This document shows, piece after piece, positions 22,173 through 30,937 of a stretch of DNA of 64,000 nt. The position numbers and the translations under genes were made by a program. Source of the DNA: Xylanimonas oleitrophica (lineage in GTDB: Bacteria; Actinomycetota; Actinomycetes; Actinomycetales; Cellulomonadaceae); contig NZ_QKWH01000001.1 of assembly GCF_003244315.1 (NCBI RefSeq), positions 733,523 through 797,522 of the forward strand. Direction: 5' to 3'. The number at the start of each line of letters is the position of its first letter. Within the stretch, counting starts at the first letter, position 1. The notes under the pieces are model-generated. The model did no database searches. It was given only the letters and a program-made list of their open reading frames with translations, and was not told the DNA's origin.

Positions 22173-22576
22173 TGCTCCGCCTCAACCCGGAGCAGCTGGT
22201 GTTCGTCACCGAGCGGCACCTGGCCACGCTGACCACGCTGCGTGCTGACGGCTCCCCGCACGTGACACCGGTCGCGTTCATGTGGGACGCGGCGACGGGC
22301 ACGGCGCTGATCACCACGGAGCGGGGCTCGGCCAAGGCGGCGAACGCGCGTCGTCGGGCGCCGGACGGGCGCGCGCCCCGGGCGGCCCTGTGCCAGGTGG
22401 CAGGGGGGCGCTGGCTGACCATCGAAGGCACCGTCGACGTCGTCGACGACGCCGAGGTCGTGGCGGACGCGGTGGCGCGTCACGCCCGCCGTTACCACCC
22501 GCTCGAGCCGGACCCCGCCCGGGTGGTGCTCCGCCTGACAGCCGACCGGGTCCTCGCGAGCGACTACATGGCCTGA
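22172..22576 (+). CDS. F420-dependent PPOX-fold oxidoreductase
   Basis: A 134-residue split-barrel protein of the pyridoxamine-phosphate-oxidase-like superfamily. The opening segments LATLTTLRADGSPHVTPVAF and TERGSAKAANARR match the actinobacterial groups that use cofactor F420. The substrate is unknown. The ATG overlaps the stop of the NUDIX gene. Confidence 0.8.
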   Translation: MLRLNPEQLVFVTERHLATLTTLRADGSPHVTPVAFMWDAATGTALITTERGSAKAANARRRAPDGRAPRAALCQVAGGRWLTIEGTVDVVDDAEVVADAVARHARRYHPLEPDPARVVLRLTADRVLASDYMA

Positions 22577-22580
22577 CGAC

Positions 22581-22614
22581 GCCGTGCCGCGCACCGGGCC
22601 GGCGGCGGCACGGC
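22581..22614. terminator. Hairpin between converging genes
   Basis: Arms 22581-22590 and 22605-22614 are a perfect 10-bp match with a 14-nt GC-rich loop. It lies between the F420 enzyme and the S4 protein gene, which converge, and could serve both. Confidence 0.5.
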
Positions 22615-22641
22615 GGCACGGGGCTGCCGGGCCCGCGGCGG

Positions 22642-22878
22642 TCAGCCGACGACGGCGGAGGCCGCGCCCTGGGGGTGCGTCACGGTGACCACGTCTCCCT
22701 TGACGAGCTGGCGGCCACGACGCGTCTCGACCACGCCGTTGACGCTGACCTCGCCGTCGGCGACCAGGTCGCGGGCGTGGCTGCCCGACTCGGCGAGGTC
22801 GGCCAGCTTGAGGAACTGCCCGAGGCGGATCGTCTCGTCGCGGACGGGGACCTCGGGCGTGCTGTCAGGGGTGCTCAT
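22642..22878 (-). CDS. S4-domain RNA-binding protein (YbcJ-like)
   Basis: A 78-residue protein made almost entirely of one S4 domain (IRLGQFLKLADLAESGSHAR, VSVNGVVETRRGRQLVKGD). Such small S4 proteins bind structured RNA, possibly rRNA. The ATG lies 6 nt after a GACAAT hexamer on the minus strand, supporting a leaderless start. It is divergent from hisD with about 50 bp between the two starts. Confidence 0.85.
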   Translation of the reverse strand: MSTPDSTPEVPVRDETIRLGQFLKLADLAESGSHARDLVADGEVSVNGVVETRRGRQLVKGDVVTVTHPQGAASAVVG

Positions 22879-22884
22879 GGGTCC

Positions 22885-22890
22885 ATTGTC
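22885..22890 (-). promoter_or_regulatory. -10 hexamer of the S4 protein gene (leaderless)
   Basis: GACAAT on the minus strand ends 6 nt before the ATG at 22878. Confidence 0.45.
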
Positions 22891-22917
22891 TCCGCCTCGG
22901 CCCCGGTCCCGGACGCC

Positions 22918-22923
22918 TAGACT
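22918..22923 (+). promoter_or_regulatory. -10 hexamer of hisD (leaderless)
   Basis: TAGACT ends 6 nt before the GTG of hisD. Confidence 0.6.
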
Positions 22924-22929
22924 GGCCGG

Positions 22930-24255
22930 GTGATCCAGCGCATCGATCTCCGCGGCCAGACCCTCTCGCGCAAGGACCTGCTGGACGTGCTCCCGCGGGC
23001 CGAGGTCGGCGTCGACGAGGCGCTCGCCGCCGTCGAGCCGATCGTGGCTGACGTGCGTCGCCGCGGCGCGGCAGCGCTGCGTGACGTCGCCGAGCGGTTC
23101 GACGGGGTGCGCCCGGGCGCGCTGCGCGTCCCGGCCGAGGCGCTCGAGGACGCCCTGGCCGGGCTCGACGCGCGGGTGCGCGAGGGGCTGGAGGAAGCGA
23201 TCCGCCGGGTGCGGGCGGTGCACGCCGCGCAGGTTCCCGCCGAGCACGCGACGGAGCTGGCGCCCGGTGCGGTGGTGCGCCAGCGCTACGTGCCCGTCCA
23301 GCGCGTGGGCCTGTACGCACCGGGCGGCCTGGCCGTCTACCCCTCGAGCGTCATCATGAACGTGGTCGCCGCCCAGGCGGCCGGTGTGGAGGGCATCGCC
23401 CTGGCCTCGCCGCCGCAGCGTGACCACGGTGGCCTGCCGCACCCGACGATCCTGGCGGCGTGCGCGCTGCTCGGCGTGGGCGAGGTGTACGCCGTCGGTG
23501 GGGCTCAGGCCGTGGCCATGTTCGCCTACGGTGCGGACGGCTCGGAGCCGCAGGACGGCGCGGTGCTGTGCGAGCCGGTGGACGTGGTCACTGGCCCGGG
23601 CAACGTGTACGTGGCCGCGGCGAAGCGCCTGGTCCGCGGGGTGGTGGGGATCGACGCCGAGGCGGGCCCCACGGAGATCGCCGTCCTGGCCGACGCCACG
23701 GCCGACCCGGGCCACGTCGCCCTCGACCTGATCAGCCAGGCCGAGCACGACCCGATGGCGGCGTCCGTGCTGGTGACGCCGTCGGTCGAGCTCGCCGTCG
23801 CGGTCGAGGCGCGCCTGGTCGACCTCGCAGAGGCCACGAAGCACGCGGGCCGCGTGCTCCAGGCGTTGTCCGGCCCGCAGTCGGCGGTGGTGCTGGTGGA
23901 GGACCTGGAGCAGGGGCTGGCGGTGGTGGACGCCTACGGCGCCGAGCACCTGGAGATCCAGACGGTGGACGCAGCGGCGCTCGCAGACCGGGTGCGCAAC
24001 GCCGGCGCGATCTTCGTCGGGCCGTGGTCGCCGGTGTCGCTGGGGGACTACATGGCGGGGTCGAACCACGTGCTGCCCACCGGGGGCACCGCGCGTTACG
24101 CGAGCGCGCTCGGGGTGCTCTCGTTCCTCAAGTCGGTGCAGGTCGTCGAGTACACGCGTGACGCGCTCGGTGACCTCGCCGACCGGATCGTGGCCGTGGC
24201 GACCGACGAGGACCTGCCGGCGCACGGCGAGGCGGTCCGGGGCCGGTTCCAGTAG
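22930..24255 (+). CDS. hisD: Histidinol dehydrogenase HisD
   Basis: Catalyses the last two steps of histidine synthesis, oxidising L-histidinol to histidine with NAD+ and zinc. The 441-residue protein is full length, with the family segments [69 protein letters not shown] and [20 protein letters not shown]. It is leaderless from TAGACT. Six kb of other genes separates it from hisC. Confidence 0.96.
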   Translation: MIQRIDLRGQTLSRKDLLDVLPRAEVGVDEALAAVEPIVADVRRRGAAALRDVAERFDGVRPGALRVPAEALEDALAGLDARVREGLEEAIRRVRAVHAAQVPAEHATELAPGAVVRQRYVPVQRVGLYAPGGLAVYPSSVIMNVVAAQAAGVEGIALASPPQRDHGGLPHPTILAACALLGVGEVYAVGGAQAVAMFAYGADGSEPQDGAVLCEPVDVVTGPGNVYVAAAKRLVRGVVGIDAEAGPTEIAVLADATADPGHVALDLISQAEHDPMAASVLVTPSVELAVAVEARLVDLAEATKHAGRVLQALSGPQSAVVLVEDLEQGLAVVDAYGAEHLEIQTVDAAALADRVRNAGAIFVGPWSPVSLGDYMAGSNHVLPTGGTARYASALGVLSFLKSVQVVEYTRDALGDLADRIVAVATDEDLPAHGEAVRGRFQ

Positions 24256-24257
24256 GC

Positions 24258-24845
24258 GTGCTGTCGGGGGAGCGGGCGGCGAGGCTGCCGCTGGTGGGGG
24301 ATCGCTGCGTGCTGCGCACGGGGCTGCCGCAGGACGAGCCGCTCGTGCGGGAGTGGTTGCGTCCGCACCACGACTGGCACCGGTGGGACGCGCCCTACCT
24401 TCCGCGGCCGTCGGAGGAGGAGGCGGCGGCGTACGCGCGGCGGATCGCCACGCAGGTGCCCGACGGCGGGGAGGGCCTGCCGCCCTCGCGGGCCGTGGTG
24501 GCGGACCGGGAGGGCCGGCTGCTCGGCGTCGTGTCCTGGTACTGGGAGTCGGAGGCGACGGGCTGGGCGCGGACGGGCATCGTGCTGTACGACCCGGCGG
24601 TCCGGGGCCGGGGTGTCGGCCGCGAGGCGCTGGCGCTGTGGACGTCGTTCCTGTTCGCACGCACGGACTGGGTGCGTCTGGACCTCGCGACCTGGTCGGG
24701 CAACGTGCCGATGCTGTCGGTGGCGCGGGCGCTGGGGTTTGTGGAGGAGGGCCGGTTCCGGGACGCCCGTGTGGTGGACGGGGTGCGCTACGACTCGGTG
24801 GTCTGCGGTGTGCTGCGCGAGGAGTGGTTCGCCGCGCGCGAATAG
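24258..24845 (+). CDS. GNAT acetyltransferase, RimJ/RimL-like
   Basis: The 195-residue protein follows hisD by two bases and is probably co-transcribed. Its layout (VLRTGLPQDEPLVREWL, then VRGRGVGREALALWTSFLF and ATWSGNVPMLSVARALGFVEEGRFRDARVVDG) matches the RimJ/RimL type that modifies N termini or small amines; the substrate is unknown. The first GTG after the hisD stop is taken as the start. Confidence 0.8.
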   Translation: MLSGERAARLPLVGDRCVLRTGLPQDEPLVREWLRPHHDWHRWDAPYLPRPSEEEAAAYARRIATQVPDGGEGLPPSRAVVADREGRLLGVVSWYWESEATGWARTGIVLYDPAVRGRGVGREALALWTSFLFARTDWVRLDLATWSGNVPMLSVARALGFVEEGRFRDARVVDGVRYDSVVCGVLREEWFAARE

Positions 24846-24935
24846 TGTGCCGGGCGCCGTGTCGCAGGACGGGTACCGGGTGTCCCGGCCCAGGAGCGCA
24901 CCGGCCCGGCTGGCGACGCGGCGTGCCCGCTCCGA

Positions 24936-25898
24936 TCAGCCCTGACCGACGAGCCGCAGGTCCTGCTCCACGCCGGCGGGCAGACGACGACGCCGGCGCA
25001 GCGCCGAGAGCGCCTGCCGCGCCGTCGGCAGCGCTGCCCGCAGGTGCCTGACGCCGCCGGCCCGGACGGAGACGACGGACCGGGCCGCGACCACACGCCA
25101 GGGGCGCAGGAGCAGGGCGCTGGTGAGCGCCGAGCGGGCGACGGCCCGGCGCCGGGCAGCCGGGGAGTGGCGCGACGGCGAGGGGTGGTGGTGCGCGACG
25201 AGGTGGTCGGCGTACACCAGGGCCCGCCCCGAGGCGGCGAGCCGGAGGGTCAGCACCTCCTCCTCGCCGGGGAAGGGGACCGCCGGGTCGAACCCGCCCG
25301 CGGCCAGGAAGTCGGTGCGCCGCACCACGGCGCCGCAGGCGACGAACCCGAGCAGCCGCGGCCCGGGCAGCCCGTCGGCCGCGAGCGGCGAGGCGCGCAG
25401 CTGCGCCGTCAGCGGGTCCTCGCGCTCCTCGGGCCCGACCAGGATGCGCGCCTGCACCACGGCGACCTGCGGGTGGGCGTCGAGCAGCTCGGCGGCAGTC
25501 CGCAGCGCACCGGGGGCCCACCACGAGTCGTCGTCGGCGAACGCCACGTAAGGGGTGCCGGCCGCGCGCACCCCCACGGTTCGTGCCGGGGCGCCGACGT
25601 TCGCCGGCAGGCGCACCACCCGGGCGTCGGGCCGTACCCCGCCGACGGTCTCCGGGCTGCCGTCCGAGGAGCCGTTGTCGACGTAGACCACCGGTGCTCG
25701 GTGGCGCGGCATGCTCGCCGCCAGGTCAGCGCGGCGGTCCCGGCTCATCACCACCACGGTGACACGGTCGTCCTCGTGCGTGCTGTCCCTGTGCGTGGCG
25801 TGCCCCGCCGTCGCGGCGCGGCCCTCGCTGACGTCTCGGGAGGTGCCTCCGGCGGCCCCGGTGCGGCCGTCCGGTGCCGGCGTGCTCGCTGCGCTCAT
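24936..25898 (-). CDS. Family 2 glycosyltransferase
   Basis: The 320-residue protein has a ~45-residue Ala/Thr-rich, probably disordered N terminus, then a GT-A fold with VTVVVMSRDRRADL, YVDNGSSDGSPETV and the metal-binding DDDSWW. The segment FLAAGGFDPAVPFPGEEEVL fits the acceptor and catalytic region. A basic C-terminal region of ~70 residues follows. The ATG has AGGAG upstream. Sugar donor and acceptor are unknown. It faces away from the aldehyde dehydrogenase gene across 163 bp. Confidence 0.82.
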   Translation of the reverse strand: MSAASTPAPDGRTGAAGGTSRDVSEGRAATAGHATHRDSTHEDDRVTVVVMSRDRRADLAASMPRHRAPVVYVDNGSSDGSPETVGGVRPDARVVRLPANVGAPARTVGVRAAGTPYVAFADDDSWWAPGALRTAAELLDAHPQVAVVQARILVGPEEREDPLTAQLRASPLAADGLPGPRLLGFVACGAVVRRTDFLAAGGFDPAVPFPGEEEVLTLRLAASGRALVYADHLVAHHHPSPSRHSPAARRRAVARSALTSALLLRPWRVVAARSVVSVRAGGVRHLRAALPTARQALSALRRRRRLPAGVEQDLRLVGQG

Positions 25899-26061
25899 CC
25901 TGCCGTTCTCCTGGAGGCCGGCGGCGCTCGCAACCGTGGTGCCCGGGGCACAGCGATGGCGAGCGGGTGCCCGCTGCCGGAGGCTCGGTCTGCACGTCAC
26001 CCGCGCTCCCGCTGGTGCTGTTCCCCGTGGCGGCCGGGTCCGCCCACACCTGGAGGCCTCG

Positions 26062-27468
26062 ATGACCACGACCGCCCCGTCCCCCACCCGTGACACCGCG
26101 CGCCGGCTCGAGCGGCTGGACCCGGTGACCGGGCAGCCCGGGCGAGAGGTCGTCTGCGCGGGCTCCGCCGAGGTGGACGAGGCCGTGCGGCGCGCTCGGG
26201 AGGCGTTCCCCGGGTGGCGTGCCACGGCCCCGGCGGTGCGTGCCGGGATGCTGCGGGAGGCGGCGGCCGCGCTGCGCGGCGCGGTCGACGAGCTGGGCTC
26301 GCTCCTGTGCGCCACCACGGGACGTCTGCTGGCCGAGTCGCGGGCCTCGGCCGCCGTGGCGGCCGACCTCCTGGAGGAGGCCGCCGTCGCCGGGCTGGGC
26401 CGCGCTGGGCGCACGCTGGCCGGCGACCCGCTGGCGCTGGACGTGGTGCGCCGGGAGCCGCGCGGCGTGGTCGCGGTGATCACCCCGTGGAACGACCCGT
26501 ACCCCGCGGCAGCGGGTCTGCTGGCCGCAGCGCTCGTCACCGGCAACACGGTGGTGCACAAGCCGTCCGAGCGCAGCGACGCACCCGGTGTCCGGATGGC
26601 CGAGCTGGTGGCCCAGGCGTTGCCGCCCGGGGTGCTGACGGTCCTCAGCGGTGACGCGGCCACGGGGCAGGCGCTGGTCGCGCACGACGACGTGGCGCTC
26701 GTCGCGCACGTGGGGTCGACGGCGGCGGGGCGGCGCATCGCCGCGACGGTCGGTGCGCGCGGGGCCCGCGCCCTCCTGGAGAACGGCGGCAAGGACCCGA
26801 TCCTCGTCGACACCGGCGTGGACCCCCGGTTCGCAGCCGAGCAGATCGCCGTCGGGGCGTTCACGAACGCCGGGCAGCTGTGCACCGCCGTCGAGCGCGT
26901 GTACGTGGTCGAGGACGTGGCGGACGCCGTGGTGGCCGAGCTCGCGCGGCGCGCCGAGGCCCTCGTCGTCGGGGACCCCGCCGACCCGGCCACGACGCTG
27001 GGGCCGATGGTCGACGACGAGCAGCTCGCCGTCGTCGAGGCGCACGTGGGCGCCGCTGTCGACGCCGGGGCGCAGGTGGTCACCGGCGGCAGCCGGCTGG
27101 AGCGGCCGGGCTCCTTCTACGCGCCCACGGTGCTCGACCGCGTGCCTGACGGCGTGGCCCTGCTCACCGACGAGACCTTCGGACCCGTGGCACCCGTCGT
27201 TCGCGTCGCGGACTTCGAGGAGGCCCTGCGCCGGGCCTCGCAGTCCGCGTACGGGTTGGCGGCCACGGTGCTCACGCCGCGGCTCGACCACGCGCTGCGG
27301 GCGGCCGACGCGCTCGAGGTGGGCACCGTCAAGGTCAACGCGGTGTTCGGCGGAGCCCCCGGAGGGTCGGCCGACCCGCGCCGCGGCAGCGGCGGTGGAG
27401 CCGGTTACGGACCCGACCTGCTCGACGAGATGACGGTGCGCAAGGCAGTGCACCTCGAGGGTCTCTGA
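26062..27468 (+). CDS. NAD(P)-dependent aldehyde dehydrogenase
   Basis: The 468-residue protein belongs to the aldehyde dehydrogenase superfamily. It has the Rossmann region GVVAVITPWNDPYPAAAG, HKPSERS, the general-base Glu in LENGGKDPIL, and the catalytic Cys in NAGQLCTAVERVYV. The closing part (FGPVAPVVRVADFEEAL) is also present. Succinate-semialdehyde or a related small aldehyde is a likely substrate by resemblance only. The ATG has TGGAGG nine bases upstream. It converges on the RecQ-like gene with three bases between stops. Confidence 0.88.
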   Translation: MTTTAPSPTRDTARRLERLDPVTGQPGREVVCAGSAEVDEAVRRAREAFPGWRATAPAVRAGMLREAAAALRGAVDELGSLLCATTGRLLAESRASAAVAADLLEEAAVAGLGRAGRTLAGDPLALDVVRREPRGVVAVITPWNDPYPAAAGLLAAALVTGNTVVHKPSERSDAPGVRMAELVAQALPPGVLTVLSGDAATGQALVAHDDVALVAHVGSTAAGRRIAATVGARGARALLENGGKDPILVDTGVDPRFAAEQIAVGAFTNAGQLCTAVERVYVVEDVADAVVAELARRAEALVVGDPADPATTLGPMVDDEQLAVVEAHVGAAVDAGAQVVTGGSRLERPGSFYAPTVLDRVPDGVALLTDETFGPVAPVVRVADFEEALRRASQSAYGLAATVLTPRLDHALRAADALEVGTVKVNAVFGGAPGGSADPRRGSGGGAGYGPDLLDEMTVRKAVHLEGL

Positions 27469-27471
27469 CGC

Positions 27472-30087
27472 TCAGCGCACGCCCAGCACGAACGGGAAGA
27501 CCCGTGCGGCCCCCGCCTGGCGCAAGAGCCTCGCGGCCACGGTGAGCGTCCATCCGGACTCGGTCCAGTCGTCGACCAGGAGCAGCGTGCGGCCCGGCAG
27601 CCCGCGCAGCGCCGGCTCGGCGAGCTGGAGCTCGAGCCGGCGAGCCACGCCGGCCAGGCGCATCGCGGAGTTCACGTCGTGCCGGCCGGGAGCCTCCTGA
27701 CCCGCGACGGGGCCCACCGCGCCGACGAGCGGCACGCCCAGGTAGGCGGCCAGCCCGCTCGCCAGGTGGTACGTGAGCTGCGGGCGGGTGGTCGAGCGGA
27801 CGGCGACCACCCCCTCCACGAGGAGCGTGCCCCGGGCAGGCGCGGCGGCGCCGTCCAGAGCTGCCGGCTCCTGTGCCGCGCCGTCCGGTGCTCCCGCGGC
27901 GCCGACCCCGGTGTCGCCCCCAGGGCCGACCGCGCTGTCGGTGCGGGAGGCCTCGTCGACGGGCTCGCGCAGGGCCGCCCAGTCGTCGAGCACGCGGGCG
28001 GCGGCGCGGCGCAGCGGCACCGGCACCTCGCCGTCGGGGGTCGCGGGTGCGAGGAGGTCGCGCAGCGGCCCCGACCAGCCCAGGCCGTCGAGCCGCGCGA
28101 CCGCCCGGCCCGGCTCGGCCAGCTCGTCCGCCCCGAGCCTGCCGCGCAGGTCCAGCCCGAGCGCGGCGAGGCCGGACGGCCACATCTTGCGGGGCTCGAC
28201 CTCCACCCCGGGCCGGTCCATCTCGTGCCGGGCGGCGGCCACCGCCTCCGCGTCCGGGGGCTGCGGCAGGTCGACGCCGCCGCAGCGGTCGCACCGTCCG
28301 CAGCGCCACGCCTCGCCCGCGGACACCGCCAGCTCGGGGTCGTCGAGCTGGCGGCGCAGGAACGCCATCCGGCACCCCGGCGTGGCGACGTAGTCGACCA
28401 TCGCCTGCTGCTCGGCCTCTCGCGTCGCCGCCACGCGGGCGTAGCGCTCGGCGTCGTAGACCCACTCCCGGCCCGTGGCCACCCAGCCGCCCTGGACGCG
28501 GCGCACCGCCCCGTCGACGTCGAGCACCTTGAGCATCGTCTCGAGGCGTGAGCGCTTGAGGTCCACGAGGGGCTCGAGCGCGGCGGTCGAGAGCGCGCCG
28601 TCCGCCTGCCGCAGGGCGGCGAGCGTGGCGCGCACCTGGTCCTCCGCGGGGAACGCCTGGGACCCGAACCACTCCCAGATGGCCCGGTCCTCCTGGCCGG
28701 GCAGCAGCACCACGACGGCGTCGTCGACCCCGCGGCCGGCGCGGCCCACCTGCTGGTAGTACGCGATCGGGGAGCTGGGGGCACCCAGGTGCACCACGAA
28801 CGCGAGGTCGGGCTTGTCGAACCCCATGCCCAGGGCGGAGGTGGCCACGAGCGCCTTGACCCGGTTCTCCTTGAGGTCTTCCTCGAGGGCCTCGCGCTGT
28901 GTCGGGTCCGTCCGGCCGGTGTAGGCGGCGACGGCGAGACCCGCCGTGCGCAGCTGCTCGGCGACCTGCTCGGCGGCGGAGACGGTGAGGCAGTAGACGA
29001 TGCCCGATCCCTCGACGTCCTGGAGCGCCTCGGCCAGCCAGGCGACGCGCGTGGGCTGGTCGGGCAGCTCGAGCACGGCCAGGTGCAGGGACTCGCGGTC
29101 CAGGCCGCCGCGCAGCACGAGGACGTCCTCGGAGAGGGTCTCGGCGGCGGTGGCCGAGCGCACGGCGAGCTGCTCGGCCACGTCACGGGTGACGCGCTCG
29201 TTGGCGGTGGCCGTGGTGGCGAGGACGGGGATGCCGGCGGGCAGGTCGGCCAGGAGGGTGCGGATGCGGCGGTAGTCCGGCCGGAAGTCGTGGCCCCAGT
29301 CGGAGATGCAGTGCGCCTCGTCGACGACGACGAGGCCGGCGTCGGCGGCCAGCCGCGGCAGCACCTCGTCGCGGAAGGCGGGGTTGTTGAGCCGCTCGGG
29401 GGAGCACAGCAGCACGTCGACCTCGCCCGCGGCGATCTGGGCGTGCACCTGCTCCCACTCGGTCACGTTGGACGAGTTGATCGTCACCGCACGGATGCCT
29501 GCCCGGGCCGCCGCGGAGATCTGGTCGCGCATGAGGGCCAGCAGCGGCGAGACGATGACGGTAGGACCGGCACCCCGGGCCCGCAGCAGCGACGTGGCCA
29601 CGAAGTACACGGCCGACTTGCCCCACCCGGTCCGCTGCACCACGAGGGCGCGGCGGCGGAAGGCGACCAGGGCCTCGATCGCCCGCCACTGGTCCTCGCG
29701 CAGCGCCGCCTCGTCGCGCCCGACCAGCGCGCGCAGCGCCGCCTCGGCCTCCTCGCGCAGCGTGCTGGCCCCGCCCTCGCCGCTCGCGGCGCTGTCCATG
29801 AGCCCGCGAAGCATCGCGAGCTTGGCTCTCCGGGCCGCGTCCACGCTCGCTGCCGTGGCCTGCGCGCCACCGGCCGCCGGGGTGGTGGCGTCCTCCGGCA
29901 CGCGGCTCGCCGCACCGTGCGGCACGGCGCCGGGCGCGTCGTGGGCCGCGCGGCGGTCCTGGACCCCCTGCGGGGGGACGCCCTGAGCCTGCACCGCGTC
30001 CGCGGGCAGGTCCTCCGGCTCGGGCGGCAGGCCGTCGTCGGGCGGCTCGATCGGCTCGAACACGAGGTCGGCGTAAGGATCGGTCAC
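27472..30087 (-). CDS. RecQ-like DNA helicase with C-terminal phosphoribosyltransferase-like domain
   Basis: The 871-residue protein starts with a ~120-residue Pro/Ala/Asp-rich segment. It then has the superfamily 2 helicase motor with the P-loop TGWGKSA (153-159), DEAHC (256-260), QVGRAGRGVDDAVV, and a four-cysteine RecQ zinc region (CRMAFLRRQL to CGRCDRCGG). The last ~150 residues (VVAVRSTTRPQLTYHLASGL and LLLVDDWTESGWTLTVAARL at 835-854) carry a PRPP-binding motif, so a type I phosphoribosyltransferase fold is fused. There is no HRDC domain. The GTG lies 6 nt after a TACGAT hexamer, so I prefer it to an ATG nine codons upstream. Confidence 0.85.
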   Translation of the reverse strand: MTDPYADLVFEPIEPPDDGLPPEPEDLPADAVQAQGVPPQGVQDRRAAHDAPGAVPHGAASRVPEDATTPAAGGAQATAASVDAARRAKLAMLRGLMDSAASGEGGASTLREEAEAALRALVGRDEAALREDQWRAIEALVAFRRRALVVQRTGWGKSAVYFVATSLLRARGAGPTVIVSPLLALMRDQISAAARAGIRAVTINSSNVTEWEQVHAQIAAGEVDVLLCSPERLNNPAFRDEVLPRLAADAGLVVVDEAHCISDWGHDFRPDYRRIRTLLADLPAGIPVLATTATANERVTRDVAEQLAVRSATAAETLSEDVLVLRGGLDRESLHLAVLELPDQPTRVAWLAEALQDVEGSGIVYCLTVSAAEQVAEQLRTAGLAVAAYTGRTDPTQREALEEDLKENRVKALVATSALGMGFDKPDLAFVVHLGAPSSPIAYYQQVGRAGRGVDDAVVVLLPGQEDRAIWEWFGSQAFPAEDQVRATLAALRQADGALSTAALEPLVDLKRSRLETMLKVLDVDGAVRRVQGGWVATGREWVYDAERYARVAATREAEQQAMVDYVATPGCRMAFLRRQLDDPELAVSAGEAWRCGRCDRCGGVDLPQPPDAEAVAAARHEMDRPGVEVEPRKMWPSGLAALGLDLRGRLGADELAEPGRAVARLDGLGWSGPLRDLLAPATPDGEVPVPLRRAAARVLDDWAALREPVDEASRTDSAVGPGGDTGVGAAGAPDGAAQEPAALDGAAAPARGTLLVEGVVAVRSTTRPQLTYHLASGLAAYLGVPLVGAVGPVAGQEAPGRHDVNSAMRLAGVARRLELQLAEPALRGLPGRTLLLVDDWTESGWTLTVAARLLRQAGAARVFPFVLGVR

Positions 30088-30093
30088 CCTGCG

Positions 30094-30099
30094 ATCGTA
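30094..30099 (-). promoter_or_regulatory. -10 hexamer of the helicase gene (leaderless)
   Basis: TACGAT on the minus strand ends 6 nt before the GTG at 30087. Confidence 0.55.
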
Positions 30100-30218
30100 G
30101 GGGCCGGCGCCCACGCCCCGCCGCCGGCGGTGCGGGGCGGTGCGCAGCCGGCCCGGAGTAGGGACCGGGGGCAGGGTCCGGCCATGATGGGGTCGGACGA
30201 CGACGAGAGGACGCCCGA

Positions 30219-30773
30219 GTGACCACGCCCGGCCCTACCGGCCCTACCGGCCCTGCAGTGCCCGCTGCCCCTGCCACGCCCAGCACCCCCGCCGACGCCG
30301 CAGCCCGCGCCACCACGGGCCCGGCCTCCGTCGCGGCCACGCCGGCTCCGCGCCCGACGCGCCGACAGGTGCTCATGGGCACCGGGGCGGCCGTCGCCGG
30401 AGCGTGCGTCCTGGCCGCCTGCGCCGAGGAGCGCCCGACGCCGCAGGGGGAGGCGCAGGCCCTCGGCGCGCTGGCTCCTGGCACGCGCGTCGTGGCGCTC
30501 GCGGACGTCCCCGTGGGCGGTGCCGTGTCCGCCCAGCTCGACGGCCACCGGGTCCTGGTCACCCGCCCGGCCGAGGACGAGGTCCACCTGTTCAGCGCCC
30601 TGTGCACGCACGCCGGCTGCCGCGTGGTGCCCGCCGACGGCGCGCTCGACTGCCCGTGCCACGGGTCGCGCTTCGCCCTGGGCGACGCGACGGTGCTGGT
30701 GGGGCCGGCCGTGGACCCGCTGCCGGAGATCGCGGTGAGGGTCGAGGGCGCCGACGTCGTCCTGGCGGGCTGA
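30219..30773 (+). CDS. Rieske [2Fe-2S] protein, Tat-exported lipoprotein
   Basis: The 184-residue protein starts with a Pro/Thr/Ala repeat region, then a twin-arginine signal (RR at 48-49, hydrophobic MGTGAAVAGACVLAAC) ending in a lipobox Cys at residue 68. The mature part is a Rieske domain with C129-T-H131 and C145-P-C147-H148 as cluster ligands and C134/C147 as the probable disulfide. It is probably anchored outside the membrane as an electron carrier; the partner is unknown. A GAGAGG lies seven bases before the GTG. It stands alone between the helicase and hisC. Confidence 0.88.
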   Translation: MTTPGPTGPTGPAVPAAPATPSTPADAAARATTGPASVAATPAPRPTRRQVLMGTGAAVAGACVLAACAEERPTPQGEAQALGALAPGTRVVALADVPVGGAVSAQLDGHRVLVTRPAEDEVHLFSALCTHAGCRVVPADGALDCPCHGSRFALGDATVLVGPAVDPLPEIAVRVEGADVVLAG

Positions 30774-30775
30774 CG

Positions 30776-30793
30776 GGGGGCGTGCACGCCCCC
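30776..30793 (+). terminator. Palindrome after the Rieske gene
   Basis: A perfect 18-bp palindrome (five G, CGTGCACG, five C) starts two bases after the stop codon. With only a minimal loop it may form a hairpin in RNA and end the transcript. Confidence 0.5.
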
Positions 30794-30925
30794 GCGCCCG
30801 TGCGCAGGACCTGGACGGGGACATCCGGCGGACGGCAGGACCGGGGAGGGAGCGCGTCCCCGGACGTGTGACGTCCGCGACGTCCGCCGCCCGAGAAGTC
30901 CGGCCGACCCGCGCCGCCGCTTCCG

Positions 30926-30931
30926 TAGACT
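30926..30931 (+). promoter_or_regulatory. -10 hexamer of hisC (leaderless)
   Basis: TAGACT ends 6 nt before the GTG of hisC and probably drives hisC through the SseB-domain gene. Confidence 0.6.
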
Positions 30932-30937
30932 GACGGC

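Noticed and set aside
22879..25524. Extension of the S4 protein to 960 residues
   Set aside because: The extra part is antisense to hisD and has Arg/Pro-rich composition. The S4 domain and a leaderless hexamer define a 78-residue gene.
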